Below are positions 45,490 through 54,638 of a stretch of DNA of 64,000 nucleotides, piece after piece (within the stretch, counting starts at the first letter, position 1; each line of letters begins with the position of its first letter). The notes under the pieces were generated by a model that saw only the letters and a list, made by a program, of their open reading frames with translations, was not told the DNA's origin and made no database searches. A program made the translations under genes and the position numbers. This DNA comes from Actinoplanes derwentensis (GTDB taxonomy: Bacteria > Actinomycetota > Actinomycetes > Mycobacteriales > Micromonosporaceae): positions 3,658,001 through 3,722,000 of the forward strand of contig NZ_LT629758.1 of assembly GCF_900104725.1 (NCBI RefSeq), given 5' to 3'.

Positions 45490-46914
45490 ATGCGCAGCCT
45501 ACTGATCGACGGCGAATGGATCGAACCCGGCGAGCGGGAGACCATCGAGGTCCTCGACCCGTCCACCGGCCAGTCGATCGCCACCATCGCCCAAGCCACC
45601 GACGACGACGTGGACCTGGCCGTGCAAGCGGCGAACCGGGCCCACGCCGACCGCCGCTGGTCGGGTCTCGCCCCCATCGAGCGCACCCGGGTCCTGACCC
45701 GGATCGCCGACCTGATCGAGGAGAACCTCGAGGAACTCGCCGTCCTGGAGACCCGGGACAACGGCAAGCCGATCGAGCGGTCCCGCGCCGACACCGCGTT
45801 CTCGGCCAAGGACTTCCGGCACTTCGCCGGCGCTCCGGGCCGCCTGACCGGCACGGTCGTCCCGATCGACGGTGGCGCGCACCACGTCTACACGGTTCTG
45901 GAACCGGTCGGGGTGGCCGCGCTGATCCTGCCGTGGAACTTCCCGATCATGACGGCCGCCCACAAACTGGCACCGGCCCTGGCGGCCGGCTGCACGGTGG
46001 TGGTGAAACCGGCCGAACAGACCCCGTTGACCATGCTGCGGATGGCCGAGCTGTGCGAGCAGGCCGGGCTGCCGCCGGGCGTGCTGAACGTGCTGACCGG
46101 CGACGGCCGGACCGGTGCGGCCCTGGTGGCGCACCCGGGCGTGGCGAAGGTGTCGTTCACCGGCTCCACCGAGGTCGGCCGCAAGGTGATGGTCTCGGCG
46201 GCGGCGACCACCAAACGGCTGACCCTGGAACTCGGCGGCAAGAGCCCGAACATCATCTTCGCCGACGCCGATCTGGACGCGGCGACGGCAACGGCGATGC
46301 GGGCGAGTTTCGGTCACTCCGGGCAGATGTGTACGGCCGGCAGCCGCATCCTGGTGCAGCGGTCGATCCTGGACGAGATGGTCGAGCGGCTGACCGCGGC
46401 GACCCGCAAGGTGCCGGTCGGCAACGGGCTGGACGGCGGGATCTCGGTCGGGCCACTGGTCTCCGAGGAGCAGCGGGGCATCGTCCTGTCGTACATCGAG
46501 AAGGGTGTCGCCGAAGGCGCGACGGTCGCCACCGGTGGCGGCGTTCCGGAGCGGCCGGGCTACTTCGTCGAGCCGACGCTGTTCACCGGGGTCACGAACA
46601 CGATGACGATCGCCCGGGAGGAGATCTTCGGGCCGGTCGCCGGGGTGATCGCGTTCGAGGACGAGGCGGAGGCGATCGCGATCGCCAACGACACCTGTTT
46701 CGGCCTGGCCGCCGGGGTCTGGACCAAGGATCTGTCCCGCGCGCACCGGATGGCGTCCGCTCTGCACGCCGGCACGGTGTGGGTGAACACGTACAACATC
46801 TTCGACCCGGCGCTCTCGTTCGGCGGCGTCGGCGACTCCGGCCTCGGCCGCGATCTCGGCGACGAGGCCCTGCACTCGTTCTGCGAGCGCAAGGGCGTCG
46901 TGATCGCGCTATGA
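45490..46914 (+). CDS. NAD(P)-dependent aldehyde dehydrogenase
   Basis: This 474-residue aldehyde dehydrogenase has PWNFP, the cofactor loop FTGSTEVG, catalytic Glu in LELGGKSPN and catalytic Cys in GHSGQMCTAG, with EEIFGPV near the end. It would oxidise the aldehyde left after amine oxidation, as PuuC does in putrescine breakdown. It follows the ligase by 15 bases. Its stop overlaps an ATG of the fusion gene frame, but the more likely start of that gene lies 57 bases on. Confidence 0.92.
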   Translation: MRSLLIDGEWIEPGERETIEVLDPSTGQSIATIAQATDDDVDLAVQAANRAHADRRWSGLAPIERTRVLTRIADLIEENLEELAVLETRDNGKPIERSRADTAFSAKDFRHFAGAPGRLTGTVVPIDGGAHHVYTVLEPVGVAALILPWNFPIMTAAHKLAPALAAGCTVVVKPAEQTPLTMLRMAELCEQAGLPPGVLNVLTGDGRTGAALVAHPGVAKVSFTGSTEVGRKVMVSAAATTKRLTLELGGKSPNIIFADADLDAATATAMRASFGHSGQMCTAGSRILVQRSILDEMVERLTAATRKVPVGNGLDGGISVGPLVSEEQRGIVLSYIEKGVAEGATVATGGGVPERPGYFVEPTLFTGVTNTMTIAREEIFGPVAGVIAFEDEAEAIAIANDTCFGLAAGVWTKDLSRAHRMASALHAGTVWVNTYNIFDPALSFGGVGDSGLGRDLGDEALHSFCERKGVVIAL

Positions 46915-46929
46915 GCACCTCTTCGTACG

Positions 46930-46941
46930 ATGGGATCCAAT
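46930..46941. promoter_or_regulatory. GntR-type operator 2, before the aminotransferase-oxidase fusion gene
   Basis: ATGGGATCCAAT differs from the consensus ATTGGATCCAAT at one base. It lies 29 bases before the ATG at 46971 and 15 bases after the aldehyde dehydrogenase stop. Its position supports 46971 as the true start and implies separate control of the fusion gene. Confidence 0.55.
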
Positions 46942-46970
46942 TACGTGACTTTGACATCCAAGGCCGCGCG

Positions 46971-49235
46971 ATGAACACCGCAGCACTGCGGGCCGCCACC
47001 CCCGGCGCCCGGCACGCCCGGCACTTCAACGCCGCCGGATCGGCCCTGCCCAGCGAGGCCGTTCTCGCGACGGTCATCGAGCATCTGCGACTGGAGTCGC
47101 GGATCGGTGGTTACGAGGCCGCGGCGACGGCCAAGGACCAGTCCGAGCAGGTGTACTCCCTGGCCGCGCGGCTGCTCGGTGCCGACCCGGCGGACATCGC
47201 CCTCACCGAGAGCGCCACCGTCGCCTGGCACCGGGCTCTCGACGCGCTGCCACTGAAGCCAGGTGACCGGATCCTGGCCGCCGCCTCCAGCTATGTCAGT
47301 TCCGCCCTGCACCTGCTGGAGCTACGCCGGTCCAAGGGCATCGAGGTCGAGGTGCTGCCCTGCGCCGACGACGGCACGGTCGACCGGCAGGCTCTCGCCG
47401 ACGCGCTGCGCCGGCCGGCCGCCCTGGTCACGGTCGCGCACGTGCCGACCTCGTCCGGCCTGATCGAACCGGCTGCCGAGATCGCCGCCCAGTGCCGTGC
47501 CGCCGGGGTTCCGCTGCTGCTGGACGCCACGCAGTCCCTCGGTCAGATTCCCCTCGACGTGACCAGCGGTGACATCATCGTCGGCACCGGCCGCAAGTTC
47601 CTGCGCGGCCCGCGCGGCACCGGCCTGCTCTACGTCTCCCCCGCGATGCGCGAGATCATGCGGCCGTCGCACCCGGACGTGCGCGGCGCGGTCTGGCAGA
47701 GCGACGACGCCTACGAGCTGGCCGCCGGGGCCCGGCGCTTCGAGACCTGGGAGACGGCGCACGCACTGCGGCTCGGTCTCGGCACCGCGCTGCGCGAGGC
47801 CCTCGATCTGACGATCGAGGAGATCAACCGGCGCACCACGACCCTGGCGGACCGGTTGCGGTCCGCGTTGTCGGCAACCGCGGGGGTACGCCTGACCGAC
47901 CCGTCCGCGGGCGGCGGCGCGATCGTCACGTTCGTGCTCGACGGCGAGCAGCCGGTCGACACGGTCCGCCGGCTGCGGGCCGCCGGGGTGCACGTGGTGT
48001 CGGTCCCGGCCAGCCACGGTCGCTGGGACCTGGAACGCCGCGGCCTGGACGCGGTGGTCCGCGCGTCGGTGCACGTCTACAACGACGACTCCGACGTCGA
48101 CGCTCTGACCGAGGCGCTCAAGGTCCGCAAGAACGCTCCGGCGCTGATCTCCTCGGGCGCCCGGGCCGACACCATCGTGATCGGCGCGGGTGTGCACGGC
48201 GCGTCGGCGGCCTGGCACCTGGCCCAGCGCGGGGTGAGCGTGGTGCAGCTGGACCGCTTCCCGGACGGGCACACCGAGGGTTCGTCGCACGGGCACACCC
48301 GGATGATCCGGCGCGCCTACCCGAACCCGATCTGGGACGACCTCGTCGACCGGGCCTATCTGGCCTGGGCCGAGCTGTCCGAGGCGGCCGGGGTGCCGTT
48401 GCTGACCACGACCGGTGGCCTCTACGCACGGCCCGCCGCTGACGGCTCCCCCGGGCTGCGGGGCCCAGGTGTGCAGACCGTTCCGGTGTCCCGGTTCGCC
48501 GGGCTGCGGCTGGGCAGCGAGTTCACCGCCGTCTTCGACCCCGCCGCCGGAGTCCTCGACGCGGCGGCCACCATGCGGTCGCTGCGGGAGCTGGGCCTGG
48601 CGCACGGGGTGGACCGGCGGGCCGGCTGCACGGTGGAGAGCTGGAGTGCCGACGGGGACGGCGTCACCGTCCGGACCGCGGACGGTCTGCTGCGAGCCGA
48701 TCGCCTGGTCATCGCGGCCGGACCGTGGACCGGGACGCTCGTACCATCACTGAAGGATCTTCTGCAGGTCGTCCGGATCGTCAACATCTTCATCGGTTCG
48801 TCCGATCCGGCCAAGCTGGCGCCGCCGGCGCTCGGGCCGTTCTCGGTCGAGGTGCCCGGGGTGGGGCTGCTCTACGGGCTGCCCGCGTTCGACGGCAGCG
48901 CGGTGAAGATCGGCCTCGACCACGGCCCGGCCGACGACCTCGGCCCGCAGACACCGGTGACCGCGGCCGAGGCGGGTGAACTGCTCGCGCTGGCCCGCCG
49001 ATTCCTGCCCGCGGCCGACGGTGACGTGGTCGACTCGGTGTCGTGCCGGTACACCATGGCGCCGCGGAACCGGTTCGCGGTCGGAGCGCTGCCCGACACA
49101 CCGCAGGTGCTGGTCGCGGCGGCGTGCTCAGGTCACGGGTTCAAGTTCGGCCCGGCGATCGGGGCCGCACTGGCCGACCTGGCTCTCGGCAAGCATCGCC
49201 CGGACCTGGACTTCCTGGCACCGGGCGAACTCTGA
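46971..49235 (+). CDS. Class V aminotransferase / sarcosine-oxidase-type flavoprotein fusion
   Basis: This is a 754-residue bifunctional candidate. Residues 1 to about 385 form a class V aminotransferase (NifS/isopenicillin-epimerase type): RHFNAAGSALP, LTESATVAWHRAL, LLLDATQSLGQIPLDV, and the PLP lysine Lys209 in GTGRKFLRGPRGTG. Residues about 400-754 are a DAO-superfamily oxidase: TIVIGAGVHGASAAW, then SCRYTMAPRNRFAVG, where Cys692 matches the covalent-flavin Cys of monomeric sarcosine oxidase, and CSGHGFKFGP. Fusion could pass an amino or imino intermediate between sites. The start is ATG 46971 (homologue-like start); ATG 46911 would add 20 residues over operator 2. Confidence 0.85.
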   Translation: MNTAALRAATPGARHARHFNAAGSALPSEAVLATVIEHLRLESRIGGYEAAATAKDQSEQVYSLAARLLGADPADIALTESATVAWHRALDALPLKPGDRILAAASSYVSSALHLLELRRSKGIEVEVLPCADDGTVDRQALADALRRPAALVTVAHVPTSSGLIEPAAEIAAQCRAAGVPLLLDATQSLGQIPLDVTSGDIIVGTGRKFLRGPRGTGLLYVSPAMREIMRPSHPDVRGAVWQSDDAYELAAGARRFETWETAHALRLGLGTALREALDLTIEEINRRTTTLADRLRSALSATAGVRLTDPSAGGGAIVTFVLDGEQPVDTVRRLRAAGVHVVSVPASHGRWDLERRGLDAVVRASVHVYNDDSDVDALTEALKVRKNAPALISSGARADTIVIGAGVHGASAAWHLAQRGVSVVQLDRFPDGHTEGSSHGHTRMIRRAYPNPIWDDLVDRAYLAWAELSEAAGVPLLTTTGGLYARPAADGSPGLRGPGVQTVPVSRFAGLRLGSEFTAVFDPAAGVLDAAATMRSLRELGLAHGVDRRAGCTVESWSADGDGVTVRTADGLLRADRLVIAAGPWTGTLVPSLKDLLQVVRIVNIFIGSSDPAKLAPPALGPFSVEVPGVGLLYGLPAFDGSAVKIGLDHGPADDLGPQTPVTAAEAGELLALARRFLPAADGDVVDSVSCRYTMAPRNRFAVGALPDTPQVLVAAACSGHGFKFGPAIGAALADLALGKHRPDLDFLAPGEL

Positions 49236-49257
49236 TGACTGCCGCCGCGCTCGCCGG

Positions 49258-49962
49258 TCAGGCGAAACCGTGGTCGGGCCCGTGGAAGACGGTGCCGGAC
49301 CGGCGCTCGTACCATCGGGCCAGCTGCTCGCCGGCCTCGATCACGTGTGCCTGCATCTCGCGGCGGGCGGTGTCGGCGTCCTCGGCGTCGAGCGCGGCCA
49401 GGATCCGCTCGTGCTCGGCGAAGTTGTCGGCGCGGTGCCGGGGGTGCTCGTGCAGCACCAGCGCGGAGACGTTACGCGGGAACGCCTCGTTGATCTCTTT
49501 GATCACCCGGGCCAGGCGCTCGTTGCCGGCGATGTGGTGGATCATCGTGTGGAACCGGTCGTTGGCGGCGTGCGACGCCGCGTCGGGTGGGGCGTCGCCG
49601 GGGCGCAGCAGCTCGTTGGTGAGCCGCAGCTCGGCCAGGCTGTCCCGGGTGATCCGGCGGACGGCGCGGGCGCAGGACAGGCCCTCCAGCTCGGCACGCA
49701 CCTCATACGCCTCCCGCACCTCCCAGGGCGCCGGGACGCGGACCACCGCGCCACGGTTGGGCACCACCACGATGAGGCCACCGGTCTGGAGCTGGCGCAA
49801 CGCCTCGCGGACCGGGGTGCGGCTCACGCCGAGAGTCTTGGCCAGCTCCGCCTGCCGTAGCTGGGCTCCGATCGGGATCTCACCGGACATGATCCGGGCG
49901 CGGATGGCGGCGGCGGTGTCGTCGACGAGCGCGCTCGACGCGTGGAAGGAAACAGGGTCCAT
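49258..49962 (-). CDS. GntR-family regulator, FadR subfamily
   Basis: This 234-residue regulator has an N-terminal winged helix (LRQAELAKTLGVSRTPVREALR) and a C-terminal FCD ligand-binding domain (NDRFHTMIHHIAGN, with His/Asp residues that usually bind metal and a carboxylate ligand). ATG 49962 has GAGG upstream; GTG 50004 is possible. It lies between the fusion gene (converging) and the amine oxidase (diverging), with operator 3 in the shared promoter. It is the natural candidate to read all four ATTGGATCCAAT sites and to sense a pathway intermediate. Confidence 0.9.
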   Translation of the reverse strand: MDPVSFHASSALVDDTAAAIRARIMSGEIPIGAQLRQAELAKTLGVSRTPVREALRQLQTGGLIVVVPNRGAVVRVPAPWEVREAYEVRAELEGLSCARAVRRITRDSLAELRLTNELLRPGDAPPDAASHAANDRFHTMIHHIAGNERLARVIKEINEAFPRNVSALVLHEHPRHRADNFAEHERILAALDAEDADTARREMQAHVIEAGEQLARWYERRSGTVFHGPDHGFA

Positions 49963-50048
49963 GGCGGCCTCAACGAAAGCAGAGTCGGGGGATGCGGGCG
50001 TCACCCTAGCAATGTCGTCAACCTAGCAAGGTCATCGATGGCCCGCTT

Positions 50049-50060
50049 TATGGATCCAAT
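50049..50060. promoter_or_regulatory. GntR-type operator 3, between regulator and amine oxidase
   Basis: TATGGATCCAAT has an intact right half and two changes in the left half of the consensus. It lies 56 bases before the amine oxidase ATG and 86 bases before the regulator start, so it could serve both directions. Confidence 0.55.
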
Positions 50061-50116
50061 CACTCTATCTTCGTATCCCGAAATCACCTATGGTCATACC
50101 ACGAAAGGAGCCTCCG

Positions 50117-52036
50117 ATGAGCGTGTGCCACACCACAGCCTCACCGGTCCTGCGCTCGCACCCGCTGGACCCGCCGACCACCATCGAGATCAACCTGGCG
50201 GTCGACGCGGCTCGCACGGACGGCCGGCTCGGTGACCGGCCCCGATTCTGGGGCGCCACTCTCGGCGAGACGCATGCCCGCAAGGTCGTCGCCGGCTCCG
50301 CCACCGGTGTGCTGCTGACCCTGGTCGCCATCGCGACCGGCGGGTCGGCCGCCTGGGAGATCGACGCCGTGGTCACCGGCGACAAGGCGGAGGCCGTCGA
50401 CTGGCGTGCGATCGATCCGCGCCGGCCCGGCATCACCTCCGACGAGGCCCGCGCGGCCGCCCAGGCCTGCCGGGAGAGCGAGTTGTTCCGCGAGGTGATG
50501 GCCCGGCGCGGCATCCACGACGTCTCGCTCGTGATGATCGACGCCGAGTCGATGGGCGGTTTCGAGGGGAAATACGCCGGCCGCCGGGTCACCTGGGGCA
50601 CCGTCTGGCACCGGACCGAGGAGGCGGACAACGGTTACGCCCGCCCGGTGCAGGGTGTCGTCCCGATCATCGACATGACCACGATGGAGGTCCTGGAGGT
50701 CGAGGACCACGGGGTCATCCCGGTCTCCGAGGAGGCCGGCCTGCTGACCACCGGCGCGTTCGGCCCCGACCGCGAGGGTCTCAAGCCGCTCGACGTGGTG
50801 CAGCCGGAGGGCCCGAGCTTCTCGGTCGACGGCTGGAAGGTCGACTGGCAGGGCTGGACGTTCCGGATCGGCTTCACCCACCGCGAGGGCCTGGTCCTCT
50901 ACGACCTGGAGTTCCAGGGCCGGTCGGTGCTCAAGCGTGCGGCCTGCAACGAGATGTATGTGCCCTACCTCGACTCCAACTCCACCCAGTTCCGGAAGAA
51001 CTTCTTCGACTGGGGCGAGTACGGTGCCGGCCCGCTGACCAACTCGCTGTCGCTGGGCTGCGACTGTCTCGGCGAGATCTACTACTTCAACGGCATCCAC
51101 CTCGGCGGTTACGGCGAACCGGTCTCGATCGAGAACGCCGTCTGCATGCACGAGGAGGACGCCAGCATCCTCTGGAAGCACAACGACCTGCGCCGCGGGG
51201 TGTCCGAGGTGCGCCGCAGCCGCCGGCTGATCGTCTCGAACTTCCAGACGGTGGCGAACTACGACTACGGCTTCTACTGGTCGCTGCACCAGGACGGCCG
51301 GATCGAGCTGGAGGTCAAGCTCACCGGGATCCTGTCGGCGTCCGGTATCAACGAGGGCGAAGAGGCTCCGTACGGCCGGATCGTCGCCAAGAACGTCCAG
51401 ACCCCGATCCACCAGCACTATTTCGGCGTCCGCCTGGACACCGCGATCGACGGCGACCTGAACCGCCTGGTCGAGGAGCACGCCGAGGCCGAGCCGGACG
51501 ACACGCTCAACCCGTACGGCAACGCGGTCCGCTACGTCCGTGAGCCGCTGACCGTCGAGACGGCCCAGCGCAACGACCCGAGCATCGCCCGGCACTGGCG
51601 GATCGAGAGCGCCGACAAGACGAACCGGTACGGCGAGCCGACCGCGTACCGCCTGGCGATCCCGAACACCACCCGCAGCTTCGGCCGGCCCGAGTCGGTG
51701 ATGTCGCGCCGCGCCCCGTTCATCCACCAGCACCTGTGGGCCACCCCGTTCGACGAGTCCGAGCAGTTCATCGGCGGCCAGTACCCGAACCACGCCGAGC
51801 CCGGCGAGGACGGCGTACACGTGTGGCAGGAGCAGCAGCGTTCGATCGACGGCGTGCCGCTGGTGGTCTGGCCGGTCCTCGGTGTGCATCACCTGCCGCG
51901 CCCCGAGCAGTGGCCGGTCATGCCGGTCGAGGCGATTCACCTGGTCCTGGAGCCGGACGGCTTCTTCGACCGCAACCCAGCACTGGACATTCCGGACCCC
52001 GCGGCATCCCGCGGCGACAGTTCCTGCTGCTCGTAA
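50117..52036 (+). CDS. Copper-containing primary amine oxidase
   Basis: This 639-residue enzyme would oxidise a primary amine to aldehyde, ammonia and hydrogen peroxide. The topaquinone precursor is Tyr382 in ANYDYGFYW; copper ligands His432 and His434 lie in HQHYFGVRLD with a third His in FIHQHLW; the catalytic base is Asp298 in FDWGEYG. ATG 50117 has AAGGAG seven bases upstream. No signal peptide is seen, so it is cytoplasmic like other actinobacterial members (for example Arthrobacter histamine and phenylethylamine oxidases). Appears to be a single-gene unit behind operator 3. Confidence 0.93.
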   Translation: MSVCHTTASPVLRSHPLDPPTTIEINLAVDAARTDGRLGDRPRFWGATLGETHARKVVAGSATGVLLTLVAIATGGSAAWEIDAVVTGDKAEAVDWRAIDPRRPGITSDEARAAAQACRESELFREVMARRGIHDVSLVMIDAESMGGFEGKYAGRRVTWGTVWHRTEEADNGYARPVQGVVPIIDMTTMEVLEVEDHGVIPVSEEAGLLTTGAFGPDREGLKPLDVVQPEGPSFSVDGWKVDWQGWTFRIGFTHREGLVLYDLEFQGRSVLKRAACNEMYVPYLDSNSTQFRKNFFDWGEYGAGPLTNSLSLGCDCLGEIYYFNGIHLGGYGEPVSIENAVCMHEEDASILWKHNDLRRGVSEVRRSRRLIVSNFQTVANYDYGFYWSLHQDGRIELEVKLTGILSASGINEGEEAPYGRIVAKNVQTPIHQHYFGVRLDTAIDGDLNRLVEEHAEAEPDDTLNPYGNAVRYVREPLTVETAQRNDPSIARHWRIESADKTNRYGEPTAYRLAIPNTTRSFGRPESVMSRRAPFIHQHLWATPFDESEQFIGGQYPNHAEPGEDGVHVWQEQQRSIDGVPLVVWPVLGVHHLPRPEQWPVMPVEAIHLVLEPDGFFDRNPALDIPDPAASRGDSSCCS

Positions 52037-52085
52037 ACATCGCGTTCATATAAGGGACACACGCCTGCGATGAGCGGGCCGCAGA

Positions 52086-52097
52086 ATTGGATCCAAT
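52086..52097. promoter_or_regulatory. GntR-type operator 4, upstream of the ABC transporter operon
   Basis: ATTGGATCCAAT is a perfect 12-bp palindrome, 56 bases before the binding-protein ATG. The sequence between it and the gene (CCGAATGACATCCCAAATC) is AT-richer than the surroundings and may hold the promoter. Confidence 0.7.
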
Positions 52098-52153
52098 CTC
52101 CTCCGAATGACATCCCAAATCGGCAGACTTTAATACACCCCCCGGAGTGCCAC

Positions 52154-53782
52154 ATGGAACTAGGCAACCAGGCAGTCTCCCGCCGCACACTGCTGCGCGG
52201 CGCTTCGATACTCGGCATGGGCGCCGGCCTCACCGGCCTCCTCGCCGCCTGCGGTATCGCCGCCGAGGAGGGTGACGCCGGCGGCGCCGCCAAGACCGGC
52301 GGCACCCTCACCCTGGCCATCGACGGCACCAGCGCCGTCAACGACCCGGCCTTCTACACCACCCTCGGCGACTGGATGGTCGTCGACTGCATCTGCCGCG
52401 GCCTGACCTTCATCTCGTACGACACCACCGAGCCCACCCCCGACCTGGCCGAGAGTTGGACCATGTCGGACGACGGCCTGGTCTACACCTTCAAGTTGCG
52501 TCAGGGCGTCACCTTCCACGACGGCACCACCTTCTCCTCGGCCGACGTGGTCGCCAGCTTCAAGCGGCAGTTCGACGAGAAGGACCCCACCCTGCCCGAG
52601 GGCGCGTCCCGCCCGTTCAACTCGGTCGGCAAGAACCTGAAGGAGATGACCGCCCCGGACGCGAACACCTTCGTGATGACCCTGCTGAAGCCGGACCGCA
52701 CGCTGCTCGGCCGGCTCTCCGACATCGGCGCCCGGATCATCTCCAAGGCCGCCCTGGAGAAGTACGGCAAGGACATCGGCAAGAACCTGGTCGGCACCGG
52801 CCCGTTCAAGTTCGCGTCGGCCACCTCCGGGCAGAACGTCACGCTCACCGCGTTCGACGCCTTCCGCCTCGGCAAGCCGCCCATCGACCGCCTGGTGCTC
52901 CAGCAGGTCACCGACCCGTCCACGATCGTCAGCTCGCTGCTGTCCGGGGACGTGTCGGCCACCCAGTTCACGCCGTACTCGGCGCTCTCACAGCTCAAGA
53001 GCGACAAATCGGTGACCGTCTACGACACCCCGAAGAGCTTCGACGCGTTCATCATGATGGACGTCCGGCGCATCCCCGAGCTGGAGGTGCGCCAGGCCAT
53101 CAACCTGGCGATCGACCGGCAGGCCCTGATCGCGCAGGCGTTCTTCGGCGCGGCGGTGCTGCCCGACGGCTACACCATCCCGTCGGGGCAGGACGCGTAC
53201 GACGCCTCTCTCGCCGATCTGTCGAAGACCGACGTCGCGGAGGCCAAGCGGCTGATCCAGGCCGCCGGCGCCACCGGCCGCACGGTCCGGCTGATGGCCG
53301 CCAGTGACTCCTGGCACCCGAAGGCCGCGCAGATCATCGCGCAGAACCTCACCGACATCGGCCTCAAGGTGGAGACCGACTCGGTGGACCCGGCCGCCTA
53401 CTTCAACCGGCTGCTCGCCCCGGACGACAAGTTCCACGACCTGATGATCTGGGAGCGCAACGGCTACTACCCGGACGCCGACGACATGATCGGTTCCCTG
53501 GCCCGGCCGTCCGGCGTCTACGGCGACTTCATCTCCGGCTTCAACACCCTCGACGGTTCGGCGGCGTACGCCGACAAGCTCTTCGAGGCCAAGAACATCG
53601 CCGACACCGCGGCCCGCAAGGCCCGGTACTCGGAGATCCAGCGCGAGTGGGCCGAGAAGTACATGACCCTCTCGATGCTGGTCTGTGCCGCGAACCCGGT
53701 GGTCAGCGGCGCGAAGGTGAAGAACATGAACTGGAAGGCGCTCGGGTCCCACCGCACCTACATGGAAAACGCGAGTGTCTGA
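52154..53782 (+). CDS. Peptide/nickel-type ABC transporter substrate-binding lipoprotein (SBP family 5)
   Basis: This 542-residue binding protein has a Tat-like signal (SRRTLLRGA, then hydrophobic) ending in lipobox LLAAC, so it is anchored outside the membrane. SBP5 features follow: DLAESWTMSDDGLVYTFKLR, GVTFHDGTTFSSADVV, GTGPFKF, VRQAINLAIDRQALI. ATG 52154 has GGAG upstream. It delivers an oligopeptide-like or opine-like solute to the permeases encoded next. First gene of a run of about ten that are almost all overlapping. Confidence 0.9.
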   Translation: MELGNQAVSRRTLLRGASILGMGAGLTGLLAACGIAAEEGDAGGAAKTGGTLTLAIDGTSAVNDPAFYTTLGDWMVVDCICRGLTFISYDTTEPTPDLAESWTMSDDGLVYTFKLRQGVTFHDGTTFSSADVVASFKRQFDEKDPTLPEGASRPFNSVGKNLKEMTAPDANTFVMTLLKPDRTLLGRLSDIGARIISKAALEKYGKDIGKNLVGTGPFKFASATSGQNVTLTAFDAFRLGKPPIDRLVLQQVTDPSTIVSSLLSGDVSATQFTPYSALSQLKSDKSVTVYDTPKSFDAFIMMDVRRIPELEVRQAINLAIDRQALIAQAFFGAAVLPDGYTIPSGQDAYDASLADLSKTDVAEAKRLIQAAGATGRTVRLMAASDSWHPKAAQIIAQNLTDIGLKVETDSVDPAAYFNRLLAPDDKFHDLMIWERNGYYPDADDMIGSLARPSGVYGDFISGFNTLDGSAAYADKLFEAKNIADTAARKARYSEIQREWAEKYMTLSMLVCAANPVVSGAKVKNMNWKALGSHRTYMENASV

Positions 53783-54638
53783 AACGACCACCACGTCCGG
53801 CCTCCGCTCCGCGTTCGCGGGGCGGAGGCTGGGCCGCGGCCCCCTTGCTGCAGGGTCGTGGATCGTGGTGGGGTTCTTCGTGCTCGCCGCGATCGTCGGG
53901 CCGCTGCTGGTGTCGGGCGACCCGACCCGCAACACCAACGACACGCTGCTGCCGATGGGTGCTGCCGGGCATCTGCTCGGCACCGACGACCTGGGCCGTG
54001 ACGAGCTGGCCCGCCTGTTGTACGGCGCCCGGCCGCTGCTGATGGTGGCGTTCCTGTCCACCGCCCTGGCCGCGGTGCTCGGCATCGGTGCCGGGCTGAT
54101 GGCCGGTTACCTGGGCGGCAAGGTCGAGTGGCTGATCATGCGGCTGATGGACCTGGCGCTGGCCTTCCCGTCGATGCTGCTGATCATCCTGATCGTGTCG
54201 GCGTGGCAGCCCGGCGTCAGCAGCCTGGTCGCCGGGATCGGTGTGGCCCTGGCCCCCGGACTCGCCCGGCTGGCGAGAGCCCTGGCCGCCCGTGAGGCCG
54301 GCCGGGACTACGTGCTCGCCGCCAAACTGGGCGGCACCCGCGGGCCGCGCATCCTCGTGCAGGAGATGCTGCCCAACCTCGCCGGGCCGATGCTCGCCCA
54401 GGTGGTGATGACCCTGTCGGTCGCCGCCGGGTTCGCCGCCGGCCTCTCCTACCTCGGGCTGGGCATCCAGCCCCCGACACCGGACTGGGGATACATGGTG
54501 CAGGCCGGACAGGAGTTCCTCTACACCGCGCCACGCCTCGTGGTGCTGCCCGCCGCCGCCACTCTGCTCTTCGTGGTGGCCTGTAACTTCGTCGGCGACG
54601 ACCTGCGCGACGCCCTCGACCCGCGGGCCAACCGATGA
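53775..54638 (+). CDS. ABC transporter permease, DppC type
   Basis: This 287-residue inner-membrane permease of the dipeptide class has LLGTDDLGRDELARLLYGAR, a hallmark of DppC, and the EAA loop (AAREAGRDYVLAAKLGG). About six membrane segments. GTG 53775 overlaps the binding-protein gene by eight bases. The gene order, C before B, is the reverse of the usual dpp operon. Confidence 0.9.
   Translation: MSETTTTSGLRSAFAGRRLGRGPLAAGSWIVVGFFVLAAIVGPLLVSGDPTRNTNDTLLPMGAAGHLLGTDDLGRDELARLLYGARPLLMVAFLSTALAAVLGIGAGLMAGYLGGKVEWLIMRLMDLALAFPSMLLIILIVSAWQPGVSSLVAGIGVALAPGLARLARALAAREAGRDYVLAAKLGGTRGPRILVQEMLPNLAGPMLAQVVMTLSVAAGFAAGLSYLGLGIQPPTPDWGYMVQAGQEFLYTAPRLVVLPAAATLLFVVACNFVGDDLRDALDPRANR

Noticed and set aside
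44835..46910. Long upstream extension of the fusion-gene frame (to a 1466-codon frame)
   Set aside because: It runs through the GS-like and aldehyde dehydrogenase genes in another frame and yields Arg-rich nonsense; only the part from about 46911/46971 is coding.
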